A stretch of 22,543 nucleotides of DNA from CAZKUR01 sp964556005 (GTDB lineage Bacteria; Bacteroidota; Ignavibacteria; Ignavibacteriales; Ignavibacteriaceae): contig CAZKUR010000063.1 of assembly GCA_964556005.1 (NCBI GenBank), positions 1-22,543 on the forward strand, read 5' to 3'. A model generated the notes under the pieces. That model saw only the letters and a program-made list of their open reading frames with translations. It was not told the origin of the DNA and did no database searches. A program made the position numbers and the translations under genes. Within the stretch, counting starts at the first letter, position 1. Each line of letters opens with the position of its first letter. Shown here piece by piece: positions 22,244 through 22,543 of this stretch.

Positions 22244-22543
22244 TTACTTTACAGTATATCCAAAATTTGATAAAATATTTTTTGCTTTTTGCGAAAATAA
22301 GAAATTATAAAATTTAATTGATTCCCCTTTATGATTGTCATAACCGTATTTTAATATAACACAGCCCTGTTTAATAGGTTTGTATGGACCCGGCGCAATT
22401 TCCATCCATGTTCCCTTCCCTTTCATTTGCGGAGACAGAACAACCGACTTTGCAGTAAAACCAACATCCGCTGCTTTGGAATAAATAAATTGATTTGTAG
22501 AAGAAATATTCTCGCCGTAGATCAATTTGTCTTTTAATTTATT
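22244..22543 (-). CDS. modA: Molybdate-binding protein, C-terminal part (cut by window edge)
   Basis: The last 99 residues of a periplasmic substrate-binding protein, open to the right edge (first visible residues NKLKDKLIYGENISS). The segment LIYGENISSTNQFIYSKAADVGFTAKSVV, then MEIAPGPYKPIKQGCVIL and a final FYNFLFSQKAKNILSNFGY, match the C-terminal lobe of ModA, including the conserved order of the oxyanion-contact loop (ADVGFTAKS) and the closing helix. It delivers molybdate to ModB. The TTG at 22525 is internal and not a start. It leads the mod operon, four bases before the di-Mop gene. Confidence 0.88.
   Translation of the reverse strand, partial: NKLKDKLIYGENISSTNQFIYSKAADVGFTAKSVVLSPQMKGKGTWMEIAPGPYKPIKQGCVILKYGYDNHKGESIKFYNFLFSQKAKNILSNFGYTVK

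Noticed and set aside
22523..22525. TTG as start of the last minus-strand gene
   Set aside because: The frame continues upstream to the window edge with sequence typical of ModA, so the gene is simply truncated by the window.

Overview
The window holds an anaerobic aromatic-degradation locus from an AT-rich bacterium. The base composition, sparse Shine-Dalgarno sites, use of TTG/GTG starts and REP-like hairpins between genes suggest the Bacteroidota/Ignavibacteriota side of the tree. That assignment is an impression and rests on no marker gene.

Layout. Positions 1 to 17303, all on the minus strand, form one long co-directional run with mostly tiny gaps or overlaps. In transcription order it reads: bcrC, bcrB, bcrA, bcrD (ATP-dependent class I benzoyl-CoA reductase); an AMP-forming acyl-CoA ligase; a lone HgdB/BcrB-like iron-sulfur protein; a ketopantoate-reductase-like oxidoreductase; the FAD subunit and a fused [2Fe-2S]-molybdenum subunit of a hydroxybenzoyl-CoA-reductase-like enzyme; a third, stand-alone ASKHA-type activase; a thiolase; then, after a 221-base gap with three REP-like hairpins, had, oah and a dch gene cut by the window edge. 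A 455-base AT-rich region (17304-17758) with a perfect palindrome separates bcrC from a divergent SDR dehydrogenase. The SDR converges with a PcaF-like thiolase. After a 570-base gene-poor stretch holding a long inverted repeat, a minus-strand molybdate ABC transporter operon (modA partial, a di-Mop protein, modB, modC) fills the right end.

How the genes fit. A ligase may make benzoyl-CoA or hydroxybenzoyl-CoA, and the molybdenum enzyme may remove a ring hydroxyl. BcrCBAD reduces the ring to the dienoyl-CoA. Dch hydrates it, Had oxidises the alcohol, and Oah opens the ring to 3-hydroxypimelyl-CoA. The SDR and a thiolase can then give glutaryl-CoA plus acetyl-CoA. The mod genes would supply molybdenum. 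Not seen here are a ferredoxin, a ferredoxin-reducing oxidoreductase, a substrate transporter or a regulator.

The most unusual elements are the unpaired HgdB-like protein with its own spare activase (a possible second ATP-driven low-potential system inside a benzoyl-CoA operon), the hydroxybenzoyl-CoA-reductase-like enzyme whose FAD subunit lacks the usual [4Fe-4S] loop and whose other two subunits are fused, the ligase with an altered P-loop, and the bcrC gene without a normal start codon.
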